Assembly: GCA_020746105.1 (NCBI GenBank)
Contig: CM036626.1
Coordinates: 13,844,001 to 13,908,000 of the forward strand
DNA: 64,000 nt
Origin: Trogon surrucura
Taxonomy: Eukaryota > Chordata > Aves > Trogoniformes > Trogonidae
Direction of reading: 5' to 3'
Shown piece by piece: positions 47,101 to 60,200 of the stretch. The notes beneath the pieces were generated by a model. That model ran no database searches and was not told where the DNA came from. It saw only the letters and a list, made by a program, of their open reading frames with translations. The translations under genes were made by a program, and so were the position numbers. Position 1 is the stretch's first letter. Each line of letters opens with the position of its first letter.

Positions 47101-50100
47101 GGGGAATCCTGCTCCTCCTTGCTCAGGTGGAGGGCTCCAGTCTGCCCTGTCCTGCGTTCTTCCTTTGTACTTATTTGCATTTGTAATAGTTAACTGAAGG
47201 ATAATTTGTTTTTTGTAGTGCTGTTGAGTGCTCTGATGAAAGTGATGATGTGGTGTGGAAATGGACAAAGTCACCAGATCCTGTTTTGTTTGCTCTTTCA
47301 GTTAATAGTTTGGCTCATGGCACGCGTGACCCTGTGGTGAACATTTATCGCTTGGAAGAGAAAAGGTTCACTTTCACATTTTTCTCTCAACTTCATAGTG
47401 AAGAAGAAATGGTGATTTTAAACCTTTACAGAGTGAAAGAGAAACCCAGGGACAACAGAACTGTGTCCAAATTTGCAAGTCCTTGAAGTTTCCTTATCCA
47501 GCACTGGGGCTGCTTTCTGTGCAGGCTGAGGAGCAGGCAGTCGTCTCCACATGGCATTCACTTACTATCTGAAATGTTCTACCTTAAAAAAGCAAAGCCC
47601 AAAAAACTTCAGACCTATTTTTATCTTTGTTGAAAGACAGGACATAATACATGAGAGAGGCTGTCTTGGATGTTAATTTGATGTGCAGTTGATTGCAGGG
47701 TTTAGCTTCCTGGGTAGGATAAACATGACAGCTCTTTTCTCCTCCCCGAGTAAGCAGGAGGAATTTTTCAAAGTGTTTTCACCTAATGCTCCATTTTCTC
47801 AGCAGCCTCCCCATGTATTGAGCTGGGCACTGTACCACACGGACTTCTGGCTCTCTGGTGTGAACTGCAGTGCAGCAGGTTTCCCGGTGTTTCTCGGTAC
47901 TAGTAACCCTCGGCACGACACACCGCTCGAGCTCCAGCTTCCCTTTTTTGCATCAGGGCAGGAGGCTCGGGGGTTGTTCTAAAGCGGGACAGCCAGAAAG
48001 TCCAGACAAATGGTACCTTTGATTAGGTGAAGGTAATCTGTTTCTCTCTCGCAGAGCGCCCTTCCTGCCGCGGTTAAATGTTGAGCGCGGGTGCGCCCGT
48101 GTGTGCACAAAGCAAGAGATGGGGCAGGTTGGAATAACTCAGCCATAAAACAGTAGCGACAGCTACAATCTGGCCCTGTTGTGTAATTCCCCTTGGTGGA
48201 AGGCTCTGAACTGGGTCAGATGGGTGTGAGAAACGAGGGCAGTCTCGTGGCTGTGTAATGCCTACCTACCTGTCGTGCCGTGCCCCCGCTGCATCCCACA
48301 GGTGCCACCAACTGGGGTGGGAGCCGTCCCGAGTCCCTGGAGCAGCCGGAGCTGAGGAGGAGGATGAGAGTGAGGAAGACAGGCAGCAGCATGACAAGAG
48401 GCACCAAGGAGTTAATCATCTTTGTTTCACCCAGCTTCTGCAAGATTTAATTACGTCTTTTTGAAAGCTTCTGTTTAACTCTCCTGCATATGGCTGGGGC
48501 TGCTGAGCGGGTGTCCAGCTAGCCTATAAAGAACTCGTACTTACTGCTAAACAAAAATAAAGCTTAGACCGGACCTCTTTTGTACTCCAGCCTGAGAGAT
48601 AGCAGCCCTCCACTGGGTTTGACTTTTTTTTTTATAGAAGTACAAGGACCCATATCCTTTAAATAATTTTCAGAAAGTGTTTTGCGGTGGGGTTTTTTTT
48701 TAAGGTTCTGTGACAAACAATGAAACATGAGAGCAATGAAACATGAGCGATGACACACAGGAGGATACTGATGGGAGAAACTGTATCATGTGTCATTCTT
48801 TGACCTGGAGCATTTAGTGGCATTACAGCACTTCTGCTTTTCCCATTTGTAGATGAGAATTCATTCCTGCCATTTTAACAGCATTTACTTTTCATATTTT
48901 TTTTTGAGGGGGTTGGTGCTTAGTTTGCTGGGATAGTAAAACATGGAAATTTTTCATTATGCTTCTGTTGATACAGTTTCCAATAGATAGCATGCAAGGT
49001 GTTTTATAGCACAATATGGACAACATGGGAATTAATAAATCCCCTTGAAATCCCGGGTGACCTGCAGAGACCCACAAAGGAAACACCACTGACCGTCTCC
49101 CCCTGAAATGCAAGGAAGAGCGTGCAGCTTTACAGTTGTAGGCTTCAGTACGACCTCTAAAGGGTAAGACCAATGTCTGGTTTCCTTTGGGCTGAATAGC
49201 AGCTGGAAGGGAACATTGTTGCCATGTAAAAGTGAAAATAAGCCTCTGGTTTGAAATACACATAGACTGTAGCAAGGTGTTTGTCCGGCAGGACGTCTGG
49301 TACCAGATTGCTTTGCAGCTCTTGGCTGAAGCCAGGGGACATGGGAAGGCGAGCGGCCGCACACCTCGCAGTGCCCGGGGTCACCGTGTCGCAGCGGGCT
49401 GGCAGCGGCACGACTTGGTACCTGCCCACCAGTGAACCACAGAAGCTGAATGAATCTCTCTGGCTTGTGTAAACTGGCACAGTTCCACTTGAGCTAATTT
49501 AGATTTTGGCCTTTTCTACCATCTGCTTGACTAAGCCAACTTATTTTGTGTGACATGTGTAATAGTGTAGGGACTTTAGTTGTCTCTGCCTGGTGGTAAA
49601 GTGCTCCTGGGAACTAGTGGTGAAAGGCTTCCTATTCCCATCTCTGCAAAGCCTGGCCATCCCTTGTGTTTGTTTTCTTTCAGACGCTCTTCAATGTTAT
49701 TGAGGAGCTGAGAGAGGCAAAGCAGGAGCTGATGACTGCAGCTGGAATAATTCAGCATACTTGACAGTTAGATTTTCAGCCCTGCTACAGGGATGTTGAA
49801 CTGTGTCTTTAACCTTCAGGTTTCTGAGCTGGTTTAGTTACTGCTGAAGCACAGCCGAAAATGAAGTTTTTCTTTTTCTTGGAGTGTTTGTAGATATGTG
49901 TGTTGCCTTATCTGCTTAGAAGTTGTTTGTTTGAAGTGGCTGGTTAGTTCTCAAACATTCTATGGTTTACACTGGAAATGTGCTGTAAGTAGGGGGCAAT
50001 GGAAAATGAGTGACAAGGAAGTATTTCCCTCATCTTTCTTTAGAGCTTTCTGGAGAATTTGTGGGTAGGAATTCTTCTGAGGCTTGATTTTTGAACACAT

Positions 50101-50544
50101 TCTTTACTTTATGGTCCTTGAGATCAAGGTGCCTCCTTTGTTTTGTGCCTTTCTTGGTTGTGTTTCTTTCTTTTCATCTGTCTTGCACAGCTCCTTTATG
50201 GTAATTCTTTGTGCATGAAAGAGGGATACCCATCACTGTCCAGAAGTGACAGCGCATGATCCGAATAGCTAAACCTGTGACTGTGGGATTGCCCTGGACA
50301 CCTCTCTAGGCTTTGTTGTTGTTTTGTACCATGATTTCTGCTGTGACGTGCTGGAGTAGCGTAACAGAGGAGTTCCACACGGGCAGCTCTGGTTCTTGTC
50401 CTTTAGAGAAAAGAAATGCAAATTCTCTCTGATCCATCTTCCCTTTGTATTTACTTTTCTTCTCACCCTGCTATACAAAGGGATGTACAACCTTTAAGAA
50501 CTGGATCTTTGTTGTCTTCTGTCCGTTCCGTTACTAAGGTAATG

Positions 50545-50577
50545 CAGTCTCTGTTCTGTCGGTTGGAACAGAGACTG
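50545..50577. repeat. 12-bp perfect inverted repeat, 9-nt spacer
   Basis: CAGTCTCTGTTC (50,545-50,556) and GAACAGAGACTG (50,566-50,577) around TGTCGGTTG. It lies about 500 bp upstream of the RAD54L2 start-codon exon. Confidence 0.7.
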
Positions 50578-51076
50578 GAGACAGGCTGTGAGGAGTAGCT
50601 GCGTGACCTTCGCCGCGGGTACGGCCAAGTCAGGACGGTGGTTTCTGGCTGCGACGTGCAGCCCGCACGCCGCGCTGAGGTTTGCAGGGACGGGGTAACA
50701 GGTTTCCACACAGGATTCCACGGCTGATCCTTTCTTCTATGTTTCCCGTTTGGATGGTGGTGTTCTGAAATTGTCTACGTAATTTTTTTTTTTTATTTTT
50801 GCGCCTTTGTGTAATCAGACATTGACACTAGGAATCTTTCTGCTGTGTACATGTCGAGGATCAGTTCTGATGCAGATTCTGCGATGCTGGGCCCGTATCG
50901 TTGTGATCCATTGCTTCTGGAGAGGATTTTGTGCACAGATTGATATAACTGTTACTTAAAAGACCGACAGCAGATTTGTATTTTTATGTGCAGTAATCCT
51001 GCTATGATTTTGAGCCTTGAGGCTCACAGGTTGGCATTTACTGGGCTCATTACGTACCTCCTTTCTTTTCTTGCAG

Positions 51077-51132
51077 GGCTGCCTCCCGGTAGAACATGAG
51101 CAGGTAATGCACAAGGAGCACCACTGGGAATC
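51077..51132 (+). promoter_or_regulatory. RAD54L2: RAD54L2 5' leader in exon 2, with two upstream start codons
   Basis: The exon opens after the acceptor CTTTTCTTGCAG. Its leader has an ATG at 51,096 giving Met-Ser-Arg-stop, whose TAA (51,105-51,107) shares its last A with a second ATG at 51,107 (TAATG). The second upstream frame is shifted by two from the main frame and runs across the true start at 51,133. Both upstream ATGs have a purine at -3. CAG|GTAATG at 51,103 could also act as an alternative donor. Confidence 0.7.
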
Positions 51133-51283
51133 ATGTCAGACGAGTCAATCTCAGGGAGTGATCCGGACCTGGACCCGGACTTGGAGCAGGAGGATATGGA
51201 AGAGGAGGAGGAGGAAGATGAGGAGGAGGCGATGGAGGAGGACAACGATGGGGATGACGAGGAGGACTTACTTGACGAGAGTG
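51133..51283 (+). CDS. RAD54L2: RAD54L2 (ARIP4) first coding exon, N-terminal 50 residues
   Basis: Translation starts MSDESISGSDPDLDPDLEQE and continues as a Glu/Asp-rich stretch ending DDEEDLLDES; this matches the known N-terminus of RAD54L2 (MSDES-SGSDPDLDPD..., DEEDLLD). The exon ends in phase 1 at the donor G|GTAGGT (51,283/51,284). RAD54L2 is a nuclear SNF2-family DNA-dependent ATPase and nuclear-receptor (androgen receptor) cofactor, also implicated in clearing topoisomerase II from chromatin. The acidic head precedes the ATPase domain, which is encoded beyond the window. The start has A at -3 (good) and T at +4. Only this coding exon is visible; the next human-like segment is not found before 64,000. 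Confidence 0.92.
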
Positions 51284-54200
51284 GTAGGTGAACGGGGTCG
51301 TGAATCTCCATGTACGTTTGTTGTGCAAAACCGGCGTTATTAATTTTGGCGAGTGACGCCCTGGTCGATAAGTTGTGATTTTTAATAATTTCAAAAGGTG
51401 CACAGAACTTTGAATACACTTACTTAAACCTGCTGACAATAGTCTTCCTTTTCTTAGGGTAGAATGTGTTAGAGAGAGAGACTTCTCTCTCTCTTCATCT
51501 AGTTACTAAAGTATTTTTGGTTTCAAAGTACGTTGTTATCCTCAAGTGTTGTTTGTTGGGTTTTTTTTAATGTATTCTTTCAGCTACTTGAAGATGGTGT
51601 TCTGATGTAAAACACTTATGAAATGTTTACATGAATGAATTTTATTCCTCTAGTTTTATTCACAGGATGGCTTTTTCTAATGAGAATGTAGCAAAAATGA
51701 AAGTGTTAGTTCAGGTAAAAAACAAGGGAATTCCCAGGAGATGGAGTTATGGGGCCTCAGGTTAGTTTGTCCCAGAGACTGACGGTGTCTCTTTAGTCGT
51801 GGGAACCTGCACCCAGCAGAGCAATAGGAAACGTGATGTTGTGGACAGACTTTTATTCAGAGAGAGGAGTTGCTGTGTGTCGTGTCCAAGGGGATCATTC
51901 CTTGTGGCTATTTCATCATATTTTATCATCTATATCTATGTTATTGTGGTTGAATACTCATAATTGTTTGTCAGGATTATTCTTTCCAAAGCAAACAAAA
52001 CTAATGTAGGTATATTAGAACATTGTTAATTGTTAATGACAGCTATTTATTTTCATCTTGAAACACTAGAAACAGGTTTATGCTTTGTATTTCTTCAGTG
52101 ACTAATTAAAATAAATTTTAACAAATGTTGGAAGTAACAAAAAAGAGTAAAAAAGACAATTTACATATAACTTACATGAAATGTTTTGATAGTTGTTCAT
52201 TAGCTCCAGGAAAAACTCTTTGTTACGCAATCTGAGCGTAAGATTACCTCTGAGGTTTCAGAATGTTTCAGCTTTAATTCTGTTTGCCAGACTATCAGGA
52301 TGCTTTCTGTGTGCTTAGCTGCAGAGTGATTGTTTTCTGTGGAGTGGACACCACTCTGCTTTTCCTGGTATCTCTTCACAGCTACATACTACCTCAGAAA
52401 TGTTGTTTGACATCTATATTACCTTGGATCTAATATAAAACTGGTCTCCTGCTTTTTGACCCATGAAATACAGCTGACTTCAGAATTAAGAGCATCATTT
52501 TATTTTGCCCACCTGATGTTTATAGTCCTGACTCTTTGTAGATCATCCTCATTCATAAAAATAGTCTTAGGCACAGACAGTGACTTTTATTCACAAGAAG
52601 GAAGGAAGTGCCCTAATGTTTATACTACGAAGCTTTTAAAATGCTTAATTTGAATAATTTCTGTTAAAACTTTGTTCTCCCTGTTCCCAGCTGTGCTGTT
52701 TGCCTCTTCTCCTGGTATTGTGGTTGTTCTGTAGATGTTCTGCTGGGGATCCTGGGGGGATCCTTCCCTTGTGAATGGGCTCTTACATATTTCTAGCACT
52801 GCAAAATTTATGATGATGATTAATCTTTCTCACTTATTTCCTTGGGAGGACAACAGGCCTCATGTATGTTTTCTCCCAAGCTGAATCTGATTAACTTGTT
52901 TTAACTAGCAGCGACTGTAACAATGAGAAAACTAATGTTTCTACCACTTGCTTGCAAAATAGTGGCTTAATTTTAGGAATGTAGATTTTCCATGTTTTGA
53001 TGGTGACTCACATTACCTAAGAGCCTTCCGGGGTTGATGGAATGTTACCCACACCTGTTGGTGGTGGGTGGTATAATCTCAGACTTGGCTGTGACTTGTG
53101 TTTTTGCACGTTTAACCTGATTTTGTCTGTTTGATCTATGTTGTGTGCAGAATTAATACTTGTGGTAGTTTCAGAATTTTCTCAGAGTTCTCTTCACGTG
53201 CTGGTAATTAAGAGTGCTGTCTTGAGGTTTGGTACAGTTTTTCTTATTTCTGCTTAAAGTTCTGTTTGCATTTAGCATAGGCTGTCCCATAGGGGGTCTA
53301 GAGTTTATTTTAGTTGGGACTTCTATGGCACAAACTTGCAGCCTTGATGAAAACAGTTCTTAAACCTTCTCTCCCTGCCCTCAAGGAAGAAAAAGAGCAC
53401 AGAAGGCTAGTGGTCTGAATATTTCTGGATAATGGGAGTTCATAACCATGTAGCCTACCTACATCCTTTGTACATTTCTTCAGTGGTGGTTAGTTAACAA
53501 AACTTAGCATCCTATGTAGGAGCACTTAAAGCTTTAGTCTTTTTTTTTTCTAGAGCACTTCTTCCAGGACATACCTGCCCTGACACTTGTGACCCCTTCC
53601 CGGTGGCTGCCAGGCTGCACATCCGTCCTAGCAGCACGCTTCATCCCTAGCTGGAGGCTTCCGCTGCTTTTCCAGCCTTGTCATCTCTGCCCACTGCCTC
53701 TGTTTTCTCATCACGTGTGGGTAGCAGCGCTTGTTTTATCATGTTTGGTTTTGCGGTATCAGTGCACGACTGCTAAGACCTTTTTTTGTTAACTCCCTAA
53801 ATCCTCTTCACTGGAAATGTGATGTACTGATGACTGTAGAGATAAAGGGCTGTTTCAAGTCGTGCACTTTTCCTCTGATCCTGGTGATTGCTCAGGGCTG
53901 TGTAGAACTCTGTAGGAATAAAAGCTAATTTGAGCAAAGAGGAAACAAACCCCCAATATGGATTTTACAGATCATTTCAAATGCAGGGACTGTTCGTACT
54001 TCAGAGCTTTCTCGAGGAAAGCTGTTGAGTGAATGAATCCCACTGTAGTGCTCTTTTTTTCCATTTTCTGAATGTCTTTGGATTATTCTGATTGAAGTCT
54101 CTGGAATTCATTATCCCTTACTCATGCATATTGCTGTAATTCGTCTACTAGTAGTAATGGCAAGTTGCTTGTTTTCTTACCTCTGAGTGTCTGAGTTAAA

Positions 54201-57200
54201 TGCTTTTTGTAAGTGTCGTTCGGGGGTAAAAGCATAAAGAGTTGGTTGTTTCAGTTCTCTGAAAGGTGCCTTAATGAGCACAGGCATTCAGACACTGTTC
54301 TCAAAGGCTCCTAGTTCTCTTTGCCTTGCAGGTGTGTGGTACGGCAGACAGGGATTAGGATCAGTTCTCCTATTCCTCTTCCGCCCTGACAAAGTGCAGG
54401 AGCAAAACAAAGCTGCTTTCTCTGGGATTTCTATGGGCACATAAACCCTTAAAGAGAGTGGAGGGTGCACAGGTACCTGTGGGTTTGTGCACTGCAGCTT
54501 CTTGGTAGGATGAAGGCACCAGAGCTGAGTCTCGGAACCTCCGGAAGATTGGCACGGGAGGTTAGCAAGAGGAAAGAGACCCCCTTTTCCTTACCTTGGC
54601 CTCTTAAAACTGTGCTCATCCCTGTCTGTGACGTTTGACAGTATCACAGCGGAGTCAGAGTTACTCTGGTTTCCAGAGCATTGTCCAGAATGTGTTTCGA
54701 TGGCTGCATTTTGTTTGCACTTGAGTGTGCCGCTTGGTACTCAGAGTTTTAAGTTTCCCAAGATCCCAAGGCAGGAGTGAGGACTTGACTTCCGATGACA
54801 GCCACTGTCCATTCAGGTTTGAAATGATCTTTGCTTCTGTGAACTCTTACTAGAGGAAAAGCTGTTTGGTTAAAGGGGTACTGCTAGATCAGCTTTGCGT
54901 ACAGTTTTCATTTGGTGGTTGGGAGAAAAAAAAAGTTGGTGTTAAATTATAGCCAGAAAGGGTTTGGTTGAATGTGGTGTTCCTTCGTGGCTCTTTGTGG
55001 CTTGTCATCATGGTGTGTGCAGCAAGGGCTGCAATTACCTTGAAAGTGAAATCGATTTGTAGCTGCCTGGATAATTTCCTTGTCTAACCTGATGGGAAAA
55101 GTAAGTAGCTAACACCATATTTACTAAAAAGTTCATTAGCTTCCGAAGTTATTAAAGCAGAAATTATGTTGGAAATCTGTTTTTAAAGTTATGTGGAAGT
55201 CTGGGATTTATTTTTTAATGATACATGAGTGAATCCTTGAGGTGCAGAAGCCGCTGCTCATTTTGGGAGACAATGTTACTCATGTGCTTCCCACCCCAAA
55301 GTTGTTCCATCTTTTCTTCTCTGCAACAAAGCTCTGGAACACAACAAAACTGTGGTGTGTGGGGGAGTCCCCAGCTGGATACGTGGGATTTGGAACAGAG
55401 CAAATTTCTGTCCTTGCAGAGGAAGAAAGGAAAGTCTTTGGTATAAATCTGTTCATTTAGCGGGCTCCTCCTCCTCACATACACGACTTTTTGATTTTCA
55501 TCTGAAGTTATTCTCATAAATTAGGTCATGTTATACTCATCTGTATGAAACTGAGAGGAAGACTGTGGAGACAGTCTCCTGAATAATATACCCAGCTAAA
55601 TGATAGCCTATTCTGTATCATTTTATATCCAGATTTAGAAAGGCCCATACTGCTGAAGGAAAATAGAAGGGGAAAAAAAAAAAAGGAGAGCTGCTGTTAG
55701 AAAGTAATTTAAGAGGAGGCTCTTTTTGCTGACTGAGTCAGAAAAAAAGGTGTGGAAAGAAACAAAAGTCAGGACTTCTCTAAATTTAGAAAAGCGCTGA
55801 AGATGGTCATGAGGGCTTCTTTAATTTTAAGCTCTGCTGTGTTCTGTAGGCCAGCGTGGTGGGCACCAGTAAGTCAAATTCCTGTAATTTTAGTCTGCAA
55901 GCTACCGTTTGCGGAGAGCGCGAGGTGGATTTCTTGGGGAAAGGGAAGAGTGGTGATTGACATCCTTCCATTGTTTCCTTCTTGATAGGCTTTCCTCTCT
56001 TGAATCTTTTATTTTGGTTCCTTGTGGCCGGGTGCAGCTCCATCTAGAGTGCACCAGTACTATTTCGAAGGAAGCTAGAAGGGCGTATCCCGAGGGAAGC
56101 AAACCTCTTCTCGACAGTGGCCCTGATCTTCCTAAGCCTGGGAAGCCAAACATGAACCTCCACTTTGCTGTTCTTAAACAAACAGATAGGTTTTACTGCT
56201 TGGAGTGACTTTTTATACCAAGCCAACAACTACATGCAAAGAGGATGGCATTTGTAGCATCGTAGAGGTATAAAAGTAATTGCTACATATGAATGAATTC
56301 AGTTCCAGATTAATATCCTGCATATTGGCATGTGTTTAAACTTTACTGAATTGTTGTTGGAAACTGCATTACCTTAGAAAAGGACCCTTATGGATCAAAG
56401 TGTTTATTGTGGTTTATCATATGGATGCAGACTGTGGGGCGCGACCTCTGATCAGCTGGTTGTGGATAACTCAGCTTCTGACTGTGGATATTGGATGCAT
56501 TGCTCAGGCGACTTGCTGTAACTAAGAAGTTGAGGGGGTTTTATTGTTTTCTCGGTTCCTTAGAGGGATAAGAAGATCTCGGAAGTTGGCTTGTGTCTGT
56601 TAAGCATACGCTCTCCACCTCCGCAAATCTTACATTTGAGACTTGTGTTGGTTTCCTAAGACCCGGAAAGTTAGGAGCTGGCCGTCTCCTATGTTTCCAC
56701 AATTCAGCTGAATAAAATACAAAGGATATAGTTAGTATCAAAGGTGAAAAGAGACTGGATACTAGCGTTTGCAGTTTTAGCTCTCCTGGTTACTGAGTAA
56801 TGCAGAAAGGTTATGTTGAAATTTCAGGGGAAAAGGTTTGCCTCTCGTTTAGTTTTGACTTGAGCCCTATTGATTTCTCTGGGAATTTTGCTTTGTTAGA
56901 GAAGGCTGCATATTTTACCCATTATTTTTATTCTGGCAGTTTCCCTGTAGTACAGCCCGTCTTTCAGAACAAATGATGTTTCTATGTAGTTGGAGAGGTT
57001 TGGACCTGCCCAGCTAACAAGTGTCTGTGTACCCAGCGCGTTGTGTGGGAGCTGCAGACCTGTACAGACCCTGTGGTAGGCACCCAGCTCCCTTGAGGTG
57101 GCTTTACTGGACTGACTAAATAATGGATTTTAAAAAGCAAACAAAAAAAAAGTTAAAAAAAAAAATCCTGTTGGGTGCTTTGCTGGCAACAGCCAGTCCT

Positions 57201-60200
57201 GTACGCTTTGTTAGTTCCCTTTCTGCCGAACCCCAAGCTGCAGATTGTCTTGCTGGGCGTTCTGTTTGTGTTGGGGCAGTTTTGGTTGTTGGAGGGTGAT
57301 AGAGACAGTGAAAACCCCTTGTCTACAGGTTGTTTGCCCGTAAATCTGGGAGGGATAGGGGAAGGCAACTGGAATGGAGTGTGGGAGGAGCGGTGCCTGG
57401 GGGTTGGGGGGGGTAGCGGGGTGTTATTAACCGATCCCAGCATTTTAACTAACCCTGTGGACTAGGTTATTCTCAGCAGGGTGAGGTGTGGCTTGAAGGC
57501 TGCCGTGGGAAGGAAGGATGAGATCCTGACAGCGCTGTCCCCCCAGCCCCCTTCGCAGGGAGTTACAGACTGACGATGTCGCAGGTCGGTCGCTGAGCCA
57601 TTCGCCGCCTGCCTGCTCTGTCCCAAAGTCCGGACTCTTCCCGGTCTCCTCTGCTTGTCCTAAGCAGGGGGAAGCTCCAAATGAAAGCGTTTGTGACTCC
57701 TTTGCCCCTCTCCCAGGCTCTCTGAGAGCGGATTCCTTTTTGAGAGGGTGGCACAAAGTCTGGCATAGTCTCAGCGTTATATAACCTGGAGTAATGACTT
57801 GCTTTACTTCTTTAAAAGGAGGTGATGACGCCAGAGCTCTGTTTCCTTCAGACTCGCCGATTGGGTGCGGGGACTGGCTGATCTCGTGAAATGAGCTACG
57901 CTTTTTTCCCCCCTCTTCTCTTCCTCCTTCCCTTTGATCTATTGCGTATGATGGGATACAAAATAGAAATCCTTCTATGTAGTTCAAGAACAGCCCACAT
58001 CCATGGCTCTGCATTTTCTATATATATGTATACAGGTTTTTTCAAGGGTTTGTTTTTTTTTTTACCTGTAGCTACATGCTCTCTTTTCTTAAAGCTGCCC
58101 CAAATGTGAGAGAAGTATGAATGCACAGGGAGCAGGATCAATGAGCGAGTGGTTATTAGCTGAACAAAGGATTTTTCCAAGTCTTCTGTGGAGAGGAGAA
58201 ATACCTTGTTTCTTCCTGCTTTTCTGATAGGCTTTACAGGATGTGGGGATTGTGCTTTACTGGCCAAAACCCTTGCTCTTCTCTTTTCACAAAGCAGCCA
58301 GAGAACCTCTAATGAAGGACAGTCACACTTACTTCTCTGTCATGTTTTGCACCTTTTTGCCCATATATATTTTCAATAGTCAGCCTTGTACCACACCTAC
58401 TCATTGCTAATAGGTACCAAACCCCATCAGGTGCAACTTCTGAAACCGTGATGAAATCACAAGGAAACTAATTAGCAAATTTGCAGTGTGGTGTTTTCCC
58501 TCTTGAACCAGTAAGGAGTGGCAAAGTGACTTTGCCAAGGTCGCCTGCTGAGTGCGGTGAAGCCAAAGTGAAAATCCTCTGCGCTATGTTTTAGGCAGCA
58601 CCTCTTTTATTTTCAAATGTACTGGGTGAAACACTTCTCTACTTTACCTTTGAGTTTAAACTATGCGAGGGGTGCTTATTTTCGTTTTTCCTTATTTTTT
58701 CTGGTATTGTGCATGTAGCACATGTTGTGCAAGTGTATTTTTAGAAAAGAAGGAGCAGCAAGTTTGGTTGGAGGGGGAACTGTTTTAATTAAATTAGAAG
58801 TATTTTCCAGGTTTTAAAACACAAAGTCATTTCACAGTTCTGTTGCTTTATTTGTTGTTTTAATTTCCTGCTTAGGCTTTATAGAAGACTGCAACACTGA
58901 AATGTCTGGCTCATCACTTGGATCAAAGTTTTGGGGTTTTTTTATGCAGTACCCTTTTTATTTTAATAACAGTAGTTTGTACTACAGATGTTGAAAATGT
59001 CTTGTTCACATTTTCTTCAACATGCAGTTCACTGACTCAGTCCCAAAAAAATTCTCAGTAGGAGTAAGAAGACATTATTTTCACTTGGAAATATGCAAAT
59101 AAGAATGAGGCAGGAGAAAGCTACAAGATAAAATCTTTTTGGGCTAGGTGAAGAGAAACTTGAAGTTTAAATCTCTGTCAAAACAAATTTGGCAATTAAA
59201 ACATCTGTAGGTAATCTTCACCTGTGAAATGTTTATATGCTTGAACTATCAGAAGCAGTTTAAAAATGGCACTTTTGTGTACTCTTAGCTTGTGATTTCT
59301 GTCAAATTTGCACTTAGATAAAAACTAGAATGAAATTAAAATACAAAATCATGCTTCTGTGGTGCACGAATATGTTGTGTCATCTTCAACAGCAGAAACG
59401 TAGCAAGTTATAGGAATAGAATCGGTTCCTTGACTGTAACTGGGATTGTAACTGAATGGATTTAGCTTCGATTAAGGTGATGATAGGTATCTGTGATGTA
59501 AATCCTTCGACTGAAAATCATTACATCTTGAGTAATAACAGCTTGTTTTCTTCGGTACATTGAAAGAACCTTTGAACGCCTGGGACTCAAGTCTGAAGCA
59601 GTGCAGGTTTTGCCACAGGGACAGTCTGAAAAGCATTTGCAGAAGGCACTGTGTTTCATCGCTACCTGTGGTTTATGTGATTAGATTTTTGTTACATCAT
59701 GTACAACTTTCCCTGCTGGTTGTGATTTAGATGAGTGTGGGAAAGAAAATAAACCAAGATTTATACAAATAAAATGAGAAAAACAGATTGATCAAATTTC
59801 ATGCCTTATAGTTCTGTCCAAACCTCACTAAAGTAAGTGGAAAGACTTCTCTGATTTTACTGTAGTTGGTTTAGATGTTACTCAAAAGGAGTTTTTATTT
59901 ACACTGTAATGTTTAAGTGCAAATGATTCTTAAAGCCCAGCAATACTCAGTTGCCAACAAATAGTGTTGTGGAGTTAGAGTTTGATTCTGTCTAAACTGT
60001 TTCAGGTTGATAAACACCACCTTATACCATAACCAACTCAAACCTGTATTTTCGTGTGTTTTCCGTGTTGCTAAAACAACAGAGAAAACAGGACAGGGAA
60101 AGCGGCCTTAATGATGTCTGTATGTGCTGCTAGCAGCTGATAATCAAGAGTGAAATTTGGTTGTCAAGCCTTGTTTGTGTTTAACAATTTACAAACAATT

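Larger units (their letters stand above)
27355..51076 (+). other. RAD54L2: RAD54L2 intron 1 (about 23.7 kb)
   Basis: Runs from the donor at 27,355 to a strong acceptor (CTTTTCTTGCAG) ending at 51,076. Apart from the repeats and hairpins listed separately I see no coding exon. Small GC-richer patches at about 45.0-45.2, 47.0-47.15, 48.05-48.1 and 50.6-50.7 kb could hold alternative exons or enhancers, but nothing in them is recognisable. Confidence 0.6.

Noticed and set aside
51017..51343. 108-codon frame over RAD54L2 exon 2, and the matching minus-strand Ser-rich frames
   Set aside because: Off-frame readings of the GAG/GAT-rich acidic exon; the MSDES frame with matching splice sites is the real one.
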